Shown here: positions 1 through 9,166 of the stretch, piece by piece
Layout: every line of letters begins with the position of its first letter
Position numbering within the stretch: the stretch's first letter is position 1
Source of the DNA: an uncultured Flavobacterium sp.
GTDB lineage: Bacteria; Bacteroidota; Bacteroidia; Flavobacteriales; Flavobacteriaceae
DNA: 64,000 nt
Direction: 5' to 3'
Assembly (NCBI GenBank): GCA_937773775.1
Contig: CALJVL010000004.1
Coordinates: 20,083 to 84,082, forward strand
Position numbers and translations under genes: made by a program
Notes under the pieces: generated by a model
The model's database searches: none
What the model saw: the letters and a program-made list of their open reading frames with translations, nothing else
What the model was told of the DNA's origin: nothing

Positions 1-764
1 AAGCCAAACAAAGTGCCTTTATCGTGAACCAAATTGAACTCGACATAACGACCACGACGAATCTCCTGCCAAGTTTTATGTTCTGGCGTATAGGCTAAGC
101 TTTTTCTTTTTTCTACAATGAGAACATAGGCTTCAAGGAAGCTATTCCCAACTTCTGATATAAAATTAAACCAATTTTGAATCTTCATCTCTTCCGTTTC
201 TTTGCAATAATCGAAGAATAATCCTCCGATTCCCCTCGCCTCGTTGCGATGCGCATTCCAAAAATAGGCATCACATTGCTTTTTATATTTTGGGTAAAAC
301 TCCGGATTGTGTTTGTCACAAGCTGTTTTACATGTTTGGTGAAAATGAATAGCATCTTCTTCAAACAAATAATAAGGTGTGAGATCCTGACCTCCGCCAA
401 ACCATTGTTGAATTACATTTCCGTTATCATCGTACATTTCGAAATATCTCCAGTTTGCATGAACCGTCGGTACCATTGGATTTTTAGGGTGCAAAACCAA
501 ACTCAGTCCGCAAGCGAAAAATTCAGCTTCACCTACATTGAACAGTTTTTGCATGCTGTCCGGTAATTTACCATGCACGGCAGATATATTCACTCCCCCT
601 TTTTCGAACACTGCGCCATTCTCGATTACTCGGGTTCTTCCTCCTCCTCCTTCTGTACGATCCCAAAGGTCTTCACGGAATTTAGCTTGACCATCAACCG
701 CTTCTAGTCCTGCAACGATTTGGTCTTGTAAATTTTGTATGTATGCGTAGAATTGTTCTTTCAT
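1..764 (-). CDS. hemF: Oxygen-dependent coproporphyrinogen III oxidase (3' end beyond the window)
   Basis: Converts coproporphyrinogen III to protoporphyrinogen IX with O2 in the cytosol, the step before HemJ and HemH, which are encoded further along this window. The ATG at 762-764 opens a frame that runs off the left edge (about 254 codons; the family is about 300 residues). The translation has the family's hallmark stretches, including WRYFEMYDDNG, QQWFGGGQDLTPYYLFEEDA and HFHQTCKTACDKH. It is codirectional with hemE, hemD, hemC and hemA but is separated from hemE by two unrelated genes. The identification is secure; only the C terminus is unseen. Confidence 0.95.
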   Translation of the reverse strand, partial: MKEQFYAYIQNLQDQIVAGLEAVDGQAKFREDLWDRTEGGGGRTRVIENGAVFEKGGVNISAVHGKLPDSMQKLFNVGEAEFFACGLSLVLHPKNPMVPTVHANWRYFEMYDDNGNVIQQWFGGGQDLTPYYLFEEDAIHFHQTCKTACDKHNPEFYPKYKKQCDAYFWNAHRNEARGIGGLFFDYCKETEEMKIQNWFNFISEVGNSFLEAYVLIVEKRKSLAYTPEHKTWQEIRRGRYVEFNLVHDKGTLFG

Positions 765-775
765 TGTATTAAAGC

Positions 776-808
776 AAAAGTGTTTAAAAGTGTTTAAAAG
801 TGTTTAAA
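776..808. repeat. Short tandem repeat (about 3 x 10 bp)
   Basis: The unit tgtttaaaag occurs at 781-790 and 791-800, with a third partial copy from 801 and a partial unit before 781. The last copy supplies the stop codon (804-806) of the upstream AlbA/RecG-like gene, so the array sits exactly between that gene and hemF. No spacer structure is present, so it is not a CRISPR. Confidence 0.8.
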
Positions 809-2477
809 CAATTTCCCAGAAATATCCTGGTGTGTTAATAATCTTACCTTCTATCCTTAATGCAGAAAGATAATTTGTAACCTTGTTTTTTTTCTTTTCT
901 TCTGAAAGAGCAGTCGATAATTTAGGAATAATTAAGTTATCAATTTTATCTCGTTTAGTTTTTCCCGATTTTTTAAGGCATTCAAGTATCATCTCTTTAA
1001 AATGAGAATCGTCAAAACTACGATTAGCTAAATATTCGGCTTGTAAATTTTCATCATTTGTTGACTCAATAATATCATACGATAAGTAAATGTTAGGTCT
1101 TCTTCCTTCAATATACTTTGTTTTTTTCAGGTGCTTGAATTCAATTTCTGTTATTTCTTTATGTTTTTGAACTTTGTCTAACAAAATGATTTCGTCTAAC
1201 CCCAAATTTGAGTTTTTGATAAGAATTCTAGCAAAATTTTCATCTAAAACTTTACCCGTTATAGTCACTTTTACCTTATTATCATCAAAATTATAATCTG
1301 GAAGTGGAAAAAATCGTTGTTTTTGAAAGTTAAATATTTTTCGAATACCTCCACCTTGGGTTTCAATCATATCTAAATTTTTCATTGCTTCAACCAAAAA
1401 AGGATTGCGATAAACTTCTTCGGGAGTGTCATTTAAAACAACATCTTCTACTGACTTTGGCAAAAAAGAGCCATAATTTGAAAACACTAAATTATCATCT
1501 TCAAATTCAACAACGTTAATTCTCGCACCTTTAGAGTAATCTTGATGTGCAATAGCATTATTTAAAGACTCTCGGATAGTATATGGTTCATATCGCAACA
1601 CTTCATCAGGAAATAAAGTGCCGTCCCGTAGATAACGATATTTCAAATTTCGTATTTTCTTAAAAACTTCATCTATTGATAACAATACTGGAATTGAAAA
1701 TATCTCAAAATCTTTATCTTGATTATCAAGAGTTTTTAGATTCCATCTAATCTTAACAGAAGAGTCTAAATAGTGTTCCGATTCCTCTTTCCCCAAAAGA
1801 ATTAAAGCAGCTCTAGTTATCTTTCCTTTAATTGTAAGTTTCGATTTATTTAGAAAATCGACATCATTCCAATTACCAACATCGTTGGAGTATTTAGGAT
1901 TTCTTTTTTTAAATTCAATACGTGCTTTTCGTAATGCCTCTTCATCCAAATCTTCGATAGTAGCCTCATCAATAATCACTTTAGACCAATCTTCATTCAC
2001 TTGAACTTGGGTCAAAATAGCATCTAAGCGAGCTTTTGTCATTTCGACTAAATTATCATCTATACGTTGCCAGGTTTTTTTATGAGCATAAACAGGTAAT
2101 CTGAATTGATGTTTTGGGATATGGAAAATCCAAACTTTTTTATTTGTGTCTGATGTTATAAATTCTTGAACTCTAAAAAGATCAGCATTTAAATTAGGAC
2201 AGTTACCTATAATTCTATATTTAATATTATCAATAGAATGATCAGCAAATTCCTGAATACCTACAATAATATGAGTTTGATCTTGAATGCCAATTACTAA
2301 ATTACCTCCTTGCATGTTTGCAATTGCAGAAACATAAGAAATGACATCATCAGCTGCTCTTCCTGAAACCGCACTTTTTAGGGATTTAAATTCTTTCCAC
2401 TCACACTTTTCATTTTCAAGAGGGTAGTTTGACTTTAAATATACTTGTAATTCTGTTTCAGTCATCTTTGGATTCAT
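804..2477 (-). CDS. AlbA_2 (Schlafen-type) and RecG-like ATP-binding domain protein, putative regulator or defence factor
   Basis: The 557-residue protein begins with an AlbA_2 domain (about residues 18-130; CEWKEFKSLKSAVSGR and NMQGGNLVIGIQD are typical). A HATPase_c_4-like domain shared with RecG-related proteins follows (about 300-410; RESLNNAIAHQDYSKGARINV, then ETQGGGIRKIF), and a C-terminal region looks like a winged helix. Such proteins are usually called putative transcriptional regulators and some act in phage defence; the substrate is unknown. The gene interrupts the minus-strand hem genes with no apparent heme link, so it looks like an insertion. The start could be the Met at codon 1 or codon 5. 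Confidence 0.75.
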   Translation of the reverse strand: MNPKMTETELQVYLKSNYPLENEKCEWKEFKSLKSAVSGRAADDVISYVSAIANMQGGNLVIGIQDQTHIIVGIQEFADHSIDNIKYRIIGNCPNLNADLFRVQEFITSDTNKKVWIFHIPKHQFRLPVYAHKKTWQRIDDNLVEMTKARLDAILTQVQVNEDWSKVIIDEATIEDLDEEALRKARIEFKKRNPKYSNDVGNWNDVDFLNKSKLTIKGKITRAALILLGKEESEHYLDSSVKIRWNLKTLDNQDKDFEIFSIPVLLSIDEVFKKIRNLKYRYLRDGTLFPDEVLRYEPYTIRESLNNAIAHQDYSKGARINVVEFEDDNLVFSNYGSFLPKSVEDVVLNDTPEEVYRNPFLVEAMKNLDMIETQGGGIRKIFNFQKQRFFPLPDYNFDDNKVKVTITGKVLDENFARILIKNSNLGLDEIILLDKVQKHKEITEIEFKHLKKTKYIEGRRPNIYLSYDIIESTNDENLQAEYLANRSFDDSHFKEMILECLKKSGKTKRDKIDNLIIPKLSTALSEEKKKNKVTNYLSALRIEGKIINTPGYFWEIV

Positions 2478-2577
2478 TGTTAATTACAAATTTAGATATC
2501 AGTTATATTTAGCTATATCACCTAATGCCATAGAGTATTAGTAATGGAGGGGGAATATGCGAAGATTTTTTCTTTCA

Positions 2578-2958
2578 TTATAATTTTTCTTTTGCAGCAG
2601 CAATTTTACTAATTATTTCAAATGAAAACGTTTTACTATCTATTTGAATATGATTATAAATAGCAATTGCTTTTTGCAAAAAATCATATTGATTACTTTT
2701 AGAATAAGCGCTTAAAAAATCGGCAAATTGCTCTTTTTGATTCCAATCCATTTCGCATTTATCTAATAGATGAACCAAATCTTTTTCTTCAATTTGATCA
2801 AGGAATACGGTTGTTAAATCGAAATCCGTCAGTTGACTATCAATTAAACTGGTGTCTTCGATATTCCAAAATTTCGGCACTAAAACCAAAGAAAGTAAAG
2901 TCCTTAAGATGTTGTCAATCTTTACTTTCTCTTCGTCTCTTAACCCTTTATTTAGCAT
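2578..2958 (-). CDS. Hypothetical protein next to hemE
   Basis: A 126-residue soluble protein, probably all helical and acidic, with no signal peptide or membrane segment. I do not recognise a family. It starts 6 bp downstream of the hemE stop and is codirectional, so it is probably co-transcribed with the hem genes. The frame is clean, and the tight spacing to hemE supports a real gene over a chance frame. Confidence 0.6.
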   Translation of the reverse strand: MLNKGLRDEEKVKIDNILRTLLSLVLVPKFWNIEDTSLIDSQLTDFDLTTVFLDQIEEKDLVHLLDKCEMDWNQKEQFADFLSAYSKSNQYDFLQKAIAIYNHIQIDSKTFSFEIISKIAAAKEKL

Positions 2959-2964
2959 CCGCTA

Positions 2965-3991
2965 TTATTGCTTATATTCTTTAACAGCATCAACAAATGC
3001 TTTTGCGTGATCCACAGGGATGTTTGGTAAAATTCCGTGGCCCAAATTTGCGATGTATTTGTCTTTACCGAATTCGTCAATCATTTCATGTGCCATTTTC
3101 TTGATAACAGGAATTGGAGACAATAGTCTTGACGGATCAAAATTACCTTGCAATGTGATGTTCCCGCCTGAAAGGTATCTCGCGTTTCTTGGAGAACAAG
3201 TCCAGTCTACGCCTAAAGCAGAAGCTCTACTTTTTCCCATTTCGTTTAGCGCAAACCAACATCCTTTTCCGAAAACGATAACCGGCGCGTGATCTGCCAA
3301 GGCTTCAACGATTTGGTTGATATACTTCCAAGAGAATTCCTGGTAATCAACCGGAGATAACATTCCTCCCCAAGAATCAAAAATCTGCACGGCATCTACT
3401 CCTGATTTTACTTTTTCTTTCAAATATAAAATCGTAGTGTCTGTAATTTTCTGCAATAAAACATGCGCTGCTTCTGGATGTGAAAAACAAAATCCTTTGG
3501 CTTTATCAAAGCTTTTAGATCCTTGACCTTCTACAGCATAGCACATAATTGTCCAAGGTGAACCAGCGAAACCAATCAACGGCACCTCATCGTTCAACAT
3601 TTCCTTTGTCAATTTAATTGCGTCAAAAACGTAACCCAAAGTTTCATTTACATCTGGAACGATTACTTTCTCGACATCTTGAATCGTACGAATAGGATGT
3701 GGTAAATACGGACCAAAATTAGGTTTCATTTCTACTTCAATTCCCATTGCTTGTGGAATTACCAAGATATCCGAGAATAAAATCGCAGCATCAGGACCGA
3801 TTGTGCGAATGGGCATCATGGTTATTTCGGCTGCCAATTCTGGAGTCTGACAACGAGTGAAAAAATCATATTTATCGCGCAGTGCAATAAATTCCGGCAA
3901 AAATCGTCCCGCCTGACGCATCATCCAAACTGGTGGACGTTCAACTGTTTCTCCTTTTAATGCTCTTAAAAATAAGTCGTTTTTTGATCAT
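2965..3991 (-). CDS. hemE: Uroporphyrinogen decarboxylase, apparent frameshift near the N terminus
   Basis: Decarboxylates the four acetate side chains of uroporphyrinogen III. The uninterrupted frame starts only at [12 protein letters not shown] (3924) and gives 319 residues. Upstream in the same frame the sequence still reads [20 protein letters not shown], the expected HemE N terminus, but it is preceded by an in-frame TGA. The natural ATG at 3989-3991 is in another frame because of a run of six A (minus strand, 3980-3985); five would join ATG-ATC directly to AAA-AAC-GAC and give about 341 residues. This is either a homopolymer sequencing error or a real frameshift. The rest of the enzyme, including [15 protein letters not shown] and [10 protein letters not shown], is intact. 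Confidence 0.9.
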
Positions 3992-4012
3992 GTTTTAAAT
4001 TTTAGCTGATTG

Positions 4013-4696
4013 CTACTCGCTTTCAGTTTTATAATATTCGATAACTTCCTCAATCACCTCTTCAATTGTTGGCGTTTGGGCAATTACAATGTTTTTAATT
4101 TTATTTGCTTCTAAAGTTTTTGCTGTAGTAGTGCCTACGCAAAAACAAATTTCATTTTTGATTTTGTTGTTTGTCAAGTAGCTTTCAACAGCAGATGGGC
4201 TGAAAAATAAAATTCCATCGAATTTTTCTTGTTCCGATATTTTGAAAGGCGCTAACTTAGTTTCGTAAACTTCTATTTCATTAAAAGTTATTCCTGAGGC
4301 TTTTAATGCTTCTGGCAAAGTTTCTTTACGCAAATTTCCGCTAAAAAACGTATAGCTTTCTTTGTTGTATATTAAGGTGATTATTTCAGCTAATTCCGCT
4401 GCATAATCCAAATAAACATCAACTGTAAAACCGTTCTGCTCAAGTAATTCTTTAGTTTTAATTCCCACACAAAAGACACTTTTAGTTTTAAGAGCTTCCC
4501 AACCGTTTTGCTCTATCAAACTTAAAACAGCATTTTGACTACTAAAAATCAAGTTCTTGTTAATTTTATCCAATTCAAAAAGATTGTTTTTAATTTCGAT
4601 AAAATCTTGTTCTAAAAGATCCATATCAGCATCTAGAAATACTTGCCTTTGTTCGGCTGACAATGTTTTCGTTGATAAAAGGTTTACTTGACTCAT
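4013..4696 (-). CDS. hemD: Uroporphyrinogen-III synthase
   Basis: Cyclises hydroxymethylbilane with inversion of ring D. The 227-residue length fits this poorly conserved family. Two-domain HemD architecture is visible, with typical late motifs such as DGILFFSPSAVESYL and CFCVGTTTAKTLEANKIKN. The start codon overlaps the hemC stop by one base, so translation is probably coupled. The gene lies between hemC and hemE as expected for a hemACDE-type operon. Confidence 0.9.
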   Translation of the reverse strand: MSQVNLLSTKTLSAEQRQVFLDADMDLLEQDFIEIKNNLFELDKINKNLIFSSQNAVLSLIEQNGWEALKTKSVFCVGIKTKELLEQNGFTVDVYLDYAAELAEIITLIYNKESYTFFSGNLRKETLPEALKASGITFNEIEVYETKLAPFKISEQEKFDGILFFSPSAVESYLTNNKIKNEICFCVGTTTAKTLEANKIKNIVIAQTPTIEEVIEEVIEYYKTESE

Positions 4697-5619
4697 TATT
4701 TTTTCAAATTATTTTTAATTTCCGTCATCAATTTCTTTCCGCCTCTATTCAAAATTTCTTGAGCTGAATAAAATCCTAATTTCTTCCATTCTTCAATAGG
4801 AACAATTTTGTCGATTTCAAACTTTTCTTTTCCGTCTATTGAAAACAAAACTCCTTGAAAATGAATTGTGTCGTCCTTTTCATTATAAATTGCTAAAGCT
4901 CCAATTGGCGCCGTACAACCCCCTTCTAAAGTTTTAAGAAACTGACGTTCTATATAAGTTACAATCTCCGTTTCGATATGATTCAACTGTGACAAAGCAT
5001 CTACTGTAAAAACATCTTTTTGCATAGCCACTACAACCATAGCTCCTTGTGCTGGGGCGGGTACCATCCAATCTAAATCAATAAAATTTTCTGGCTTGAG
5101 ATCTATCCTTTCTAAGCCCGCTTTCGCAAAAACAGCTCCATTCCAGGCGCTTTCCTCTAGTTTCCTCATACGTGAATTTACATTTCCACGTAAATCAACG
5201 ACTGTATGTGTTGGATATCTATTGAGCCATTGTGCTTGACGACGTAAACTACCTGAAGCAATAGTTCCTGATTCATTTAAAAAATCAAGCTTGCCTTTAT
5301 GAACTAAAATATCTAATGTACTAGCCCTTTCCAGAACAGCAGCTTGCACAATCCCTATGGGTAAAGCCGTTGGGACATCTTTCATAGAATGTACTGCAAT
5401 ATCAACGTCTCCATTAATCATAGCTACGTCAAGTGTTTTAGTAAAAATCCCCGTGATCCCGAATTCGTAAAGAGGTTTATCTAGAATAATGTCTCCTGTT
5501 GATTTTACTGCAATAATCTCGGTTTTGTACCCTAAATCATTTAGTTTTTTTTCTACCGTATGGGCTTGCCAAAGTGCGAGTTGGCTATCGCGAGTTCCTA
5601 TTCGTATCGTTTTATCCAT
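4696..5619 (-). CDS. hemC: Hydroxymethylbilane synthase (porphobilinogen deaminase)
   Basis: Polymerises four porphobilinogens into hydroxymethylbilane using a covalent dipyrromethane cofactor. The cofactor cysteine is in the segment LEGGCTAPIGALA. The N terminus IRIGTRDSQLALWQA, the HSMKDVPTALP segment and the basic patch ASGSLRRQAQWLNRYP are all diagnostic. At 307 residues it is a normal length. It overlaps hemD and hemA by one base each, so the three form one translational unit. Confidence 0.97.
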   Translation of the reverse strand: MDKTIRIGTRDSQLALWQAHTVEKKLNDLGYKTEIIAVKSTGDIILDKPLYEFGITGIFTKTLDVAMINGDVDIAVHSMKDVPTALPIGIVQAAVLERASTLDILVHKGKLDFLNESGTIASGSLRRQAQWLNRYPTHTVVDLRGNVNSRMRKLEESAWNGAVFAKAGLERIDLKPENFIDLDWMVPAPAQGAMVVVAMQKDVFTVDALSQLNHIETEIVTYIERQFLKTLEGGCTAPIGALAIYNEKDDTIHFQGVLFSIDGKEKFEIDKIVPIEEWKKLGFYSAQEILNRGGKKLMTEIKNNLKK

Positions 5620-6875
5620 TATTTGACTGCTGCGCTAATTTTGAATACTTTTTCAATCCATTCGATGCTCTCGTCCACCATGGTGTCGTCATCTTTTAGA
5701 TGGTTGGCAAAATGCGTAGTTATTTTTTGTATGATTCTAGCGCTAATAATTTCGGCCTGCTCCAAGTTAAAATCCGATATTTTTCTACTTTGAAAATCCA
5801 ACTCTGAAGTTTTTATCGCATTTAGCTTTTCTTTCAAGGCAGTAATTGTCGGCGCAAACTTTCTCCCTTTTGTCCAAACAGTAAACTCCTCTTTGATTGC
5901 TTCAATGATAACCTCAGCTGCTGGAATGTGAGCTTTTCTGTTTTCTAAAGTTGCGTCTGTAAGTTGCGACAAATAATCCATGTGAATCAATGTAACGCCC
6001 TCTAATTCCTCGACATCTTTATTTACATTTTTCGGAATAGATAAATCCAAAATCAACAATGGTTTTTTGAGGTTCAAAATCGCTTTGTCAACTGTAGGGT
6101 TTTGAGCACCAGTGGCAACAACTACAACATCCGCTTTTTGTAATTCCAAATGAAGTTCAGAATAATCTTTTACGATCAGGTTTAACTTTCCTGCTAATTT
6201 TTCAGCCTTATCTTTTGTTCTATTAATAAGGGTGATATGCTCATTTTTGGTGTGTTTAACCAAGTTTTCGCAGGTATTTCTTCCTATTTTCCCCGTTCCG
6301 AACAGTAGTATGTTTTTGTTTCCAATGTCTTCAACATTCTTAATAATATATTGGACAGAAGCAAAAGAAACCGAAGTGGCTCCGGAGCTGATCTCTGTTT
6401 CTGTTTTTATTTTTTTGCTCGCTTGAATTACCGCATTGACCAATCTTTCCATAAAAGTATTGGTAAGACCGAACTGTTTTGATTGTACAAAGCTCGATCT
6501 TATTTGAGAAATGATCTCAAAATCGCCCAGAATCTGACTATCTAAACCTGTTCCAACGCGGAACATGTGACTGATGGCTTCTTGATTTTTATAAACAAAA
6601 CCTACTTTTTGGAACTCCTCAACGCTACCTTGACTGTTTTCACAAATCAATTTAATCAATTGAAAAGGGTGTTCCGCAAATCCGTAAATTTCTGTTCTAT
6701 TGCAAGTAGAAGTGACAATCAAGCTTTCAATTCCCTCGTTTTTGGCCTGTTCCAGTAAACGTAATTTAGCCGCAACATCAAGGCTAAATTTACCTCTCAT
6801 TTCGGCATCCGCTTTTTTGTAGCTTAATCCAACCGAGTAAAAATAGTGATGCTTTGATAAGTTGTTATTTTCCAT
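5619..6875 (-). CDS. hemA: Glutamyl-tRNA reductase
   Basis: Reduces Glu-tRNA to glutamate-1-semialdehyde, the first committed step of C5-pathway heme synthesis. The catalytic cysteine motif STCNRTEIYGF is present near residue 60. The NADPH-binding domain follows (LLFGTGKIGRNTCENL), with a helical dimerisation domain at the C terminus. At 418 residues it is a normal length. It is the first gene of the minus-strand hem operon, with a promoter-like element about 26 bp upstream of the start, and it is divergent from the AraC-type regulator. Confidence 0.97.
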   Translation of the reverse strand: MENNNLSKHHYFYSVGLSYKKADAEMRGKFSLDVAAKLRLLEQAKNEGIESLIVTSTCNRTEIYGFAEHPFQLIKLICENSQGSVEEFQKVGFVYKNQEAISHMFRVGTGLDSQILGDFEIISQIRSSFVQSKQFGLTNTFMERLVNAVIQASKKIKTETEISSGATSVSFASVQYIIKNVEDIGNKNILLFGTGKIGRNTCENLVKHTKNEHITLINRTKDKAEKLAGKLNLIVKDYSELHLELQKADVVVVATGAQNPTVDKAILNLKKPLLILDLSIPKNVNKDVEELEGVTLIHMDYLSQLTDATLENRKAHIPAAEVIIEAIKEEFTVWTKGRKFAPTITALKEKLNAIKTSELDFQSRKISDFNLEQAEIISARIIQKITTHFANHLKDDDTMVDESIEWIEKVFKISAAVK

Positions 6876-6900
6876 ATAAATACTTTTCCAAAAAGTGAGA

Positions 6901-6908
6901 CAAAATTA
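6901..6908 (-). promoter_or_regulatory. Candidate -7 element of the hemA operon
   Basis: On the minus strand the sequence reads TAATTTTG, matching the Bacteroidetes -7 consensus TAnnTTTG, with the hemA ATG 25 bases downstream. A T-rich segment lies about 19 bp further upstream, but it is not a perfect TTTG -33 box. Confidence 0.45.
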
Positions 6909-7102
6909 GAACTATACTACTTATAAAAGTAACGCTAGAAGTTCTTTTTGTGTCGCTTCGTGTTTTTTTATTTTTAATCGACTTTTTTACTGCAAAAATG
7001 CTTATTTTTGTATTGCTTAGGCTAATTTACGCGTTTCTATTTAGAGCAGTTCTAAATTAAAATTAATCATGACTATCATTTTTATAATACAAAAATATCG
7101 CT

Positions 7103-7975
7103 ATGAGTTCTCAAGAAATAATTAAAATTGAAGATGATTTTACGTTGATTCGCTTTCAAAATGACAGTGCTGAAATTTTTAACGCACAACGTGAAGTGAG
7201 CAGTGGACTGATTCAATTCCATTTTGGATTAAAAGGAAGCGCCAAGTTTATCTTTAATGAAGGGAATTATAATTTAGAAATGAAAGAGGAAAAATCCTTG
7301 CTTTTATACAATCCCCAAAAAGAATTACCTTTAAATTTAGAGCTAACTCCAAATTCCTGGGTGATTTCTGTGATAATTTCAATAAAAAAATTTCATTCTT
7401 TGTTTTCTTCAGAAGCGGATTATATCCCTTTTTTGATTGGTGACAACAAAGACAAAAAATATTATAACGAAGGAAATATTAGCCCATCAATGGCTATTGT
7501 CTTGAGTCAATTGTTTCATTATAACTTACACCCTTCCATTAAAAACCTCTACTATAAAGGAAAAGGATATGAATTGTTAAGCTTGTATTTCAACCGAACC
7601 GAAGACCCGAATGCAGAACAATGTCCCTTTTTGATAGACGAGACCAATGTTCTAAAAATTAAAAGAGCAAAAGAAATCATTATCTCAAACATGACCGAAC
7701 CGCCAAGTTTGCAAGAACTAGCAGACGAAATAGGGTTGAATTTGAAAAAACTAAAAATGGGTTTCAAGCAGATTTATGGCGATACCGTTTATGGATTTCT
7801 GTTTGATTACAAGATGGATTTTGCCCGAAAATTACTTGACAGTGGCTCTTATAATGTGAATGAAGTAGGATTAAAAATAGGATACAGTACCGGAAGTCAT
7901 TTCATTGCGGCATTCAAAAAGAAATTTGCTACCACTCCAAAGAAATATTTGATGTCAATCAACACAAATACCTAG
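7103..7975 (+). CDS. AraC-family transcriptional regulator
   Basis: A 290-residue regulator. The N-terminal about 170 residues form a cupin-like sensing region. The C-terminal about 100 residues are the double helix-turn-helix of AraC/XylS proteins (LQELADEIGLNLKKLKMGFKQ, then VNEVGLKIGYSTGSHFIAAFKKKF, ending in the typical TPKKYL). It sits between divergent hemA and downstream hemH, so control of heme genes is a reasonable inference. The ligand cannot be read from sequence. Confidence 0.88.
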   Translation: MSSQEIIKIEDDFTLIRFQNDSAEIFNAQREVSSGLIQFHFGLKGSAKFIFNEGNYNLEMKEEKSLLLYNPQKELPLNLELTPNSWVISVIISIKKFHSLFSSEADYIPFLIGDNKDKKYYNEGNISPSMAIVLSQLFHYNLHPSIKNLYYKGKGYELLSLYFNRTEDPNAEQCPFLIDETNVLKIKRAKEIIISNMTEPPSLQELADEIGLNLKKLKMGFKQIYGDTVYGFLFDYKMDFARKLLDSGSYNVNEVGLKIGYSTGSHFIAAFKKKFATTPKKYLMSINTNT

Positions 7976-8134
7976 TTAAGTATTGTTTTTACATATTAAA
8001 CAATAAATAAAAAATAGTTAATCGTATTCTATAGAAAAACTACTTTAACTACTTTTACAACAAGATCACTCATTCTTCACGTTCGATCATTTTTAACAGA
8101 ACAGCTGAAGGAATAATAACAAAAGAAATATTTT

Positions 8135-9166
8135 ATGAAAGGTGTATTATTAGTCAATTTAGGTTCTCCCGAAAGTCCAACAGCGAAAGATGTAAAACCA
8201 TATTTGGATGAGTTTTTAATGGATAAATATGTAATTGATGTCCCATTTTTGTTGAGAGCATTATTAGTTCGAGGAATAATTTTGCAAACAAGACCTAAAA
8301 AATCCGCAGCGGCTTATGCTAAAGTGTGGACAGATGAAGGTTCTCCGCTAATCGTACTATCAAAAAGAATGCATGCTAAAGTTAAAGGATTAGTGGATGT
8401 TCCGGTTTCATTAGCTATGCGTTATGGAAACCCATCTCTTTTGTCAGGGTTACAAGAATTACATGATCAAGGTGTTACTGAAGTAATGCTTTTCCCTTTG
8501 TACCCGCAACATGCTATGGCATCTACAACAACAATATTAGAATTAGCTGAAGATCACCGGAAAAAATATTTTCCAGAAATGAAATTTACGATAGTTCCTG
8601 CCTTTTATAATAAACCAGACTATTTACAAAACCTTGCTGATTCTATAAAAGGACATTTAGAAGGTTACGACTACGATCATCTTTTGTTTTCTTACCACGG
8701 AGTTCCGGAGCGTCACATTCGCAAAACAGACATTACGAAGTCACATTGTAAAATTGATGGATCTTGCTGCAATACACCGTCACCAGCACATGAGTTTTGC
8801 TACCGTCACCAGTGTTATGAAACGACAAAGCAGGTTGTAAAATTATTAGGTATCCCAGAAGGAAAATACAGTCAAACTTTTCAGTCTAGATTAGCTGGAG
8901 ACAAGTGGCTTACCCCTTACACGGATGTTCAAGTGAACAAAATGCCGGAAAAAGGAATTAAAAAATTAGCGGTGGTAACACCTGCTTTTGTGTCTGATTG
9001 TTTAGAGACGTTAGAAGAGATTGCGATGGAAGCTAATCACGAATTTAAAGTACACGGCGGTGAAGAATTCTTTGCAGTTCCATGTTTAAATGATGGTGAT
9101 GCTTGGTGCAATACGGTAAGTAATTGGATTAGTGAATGGGTAGCTCTAGAAAAGACGAATGTATAA
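8135..9166 (+). CDS. hemH: Ferrochelatase
   Basis: Inserts Fe2+ into protoporphyrin IX, the last step of protoheme synthesis. It starts MKGVLLVNLGSPESP. The active-site segments are FSYHGVPERHIRKTD (catalytic His) and the acidic VTPAFVSDCLETLEEIAME. Five cysteines cluster between the SYHG motif and the helix that follows (HCKIDGSCCNTPS and HEFCYRHQCYETT). The stop TAA is followed at once by the ATG of the first MATE gene. A degenerate copy of its last about 28 codons is found at 10547-10637. Confidence 0.97.
   Translation: MKGVLLVNLGSPESPTAKDVKPYLDEFLMDKYVIDVPFLLRALLVRGIILQTRPKKSAAAYAKVWTDEGSPLIVLSKRMHAKVKGLVDVPVSLAMRYGNPSLLSGLQELHDQGVTEVMLFPLYPQHAMASTTTILELAEDHRKKYFPEMKFTIVPAFYNKPDYLQNLADSIKGHLEGYDYDHLLFSYHGVPERHIRKTDITKSHCKIDGSCCNTPSPAHEFCYRHQCYETTKQVVKLLGIPEGKYSQTFQSRLAGDKWLTPYTDVQVNKMPEKGIKKLAVVTPAFVSDCLETLEEIAMEANHEFKVHGGEEFFAVPCLNDGDAWCNTVSNWISEWVALEKTNV

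Noticed and set aside
776..808. Possible CRISPR array in the 10 bp repeats
   Set aside because: Units are adjacent with no spacers, only about three copies, and no cas genes are nearby.
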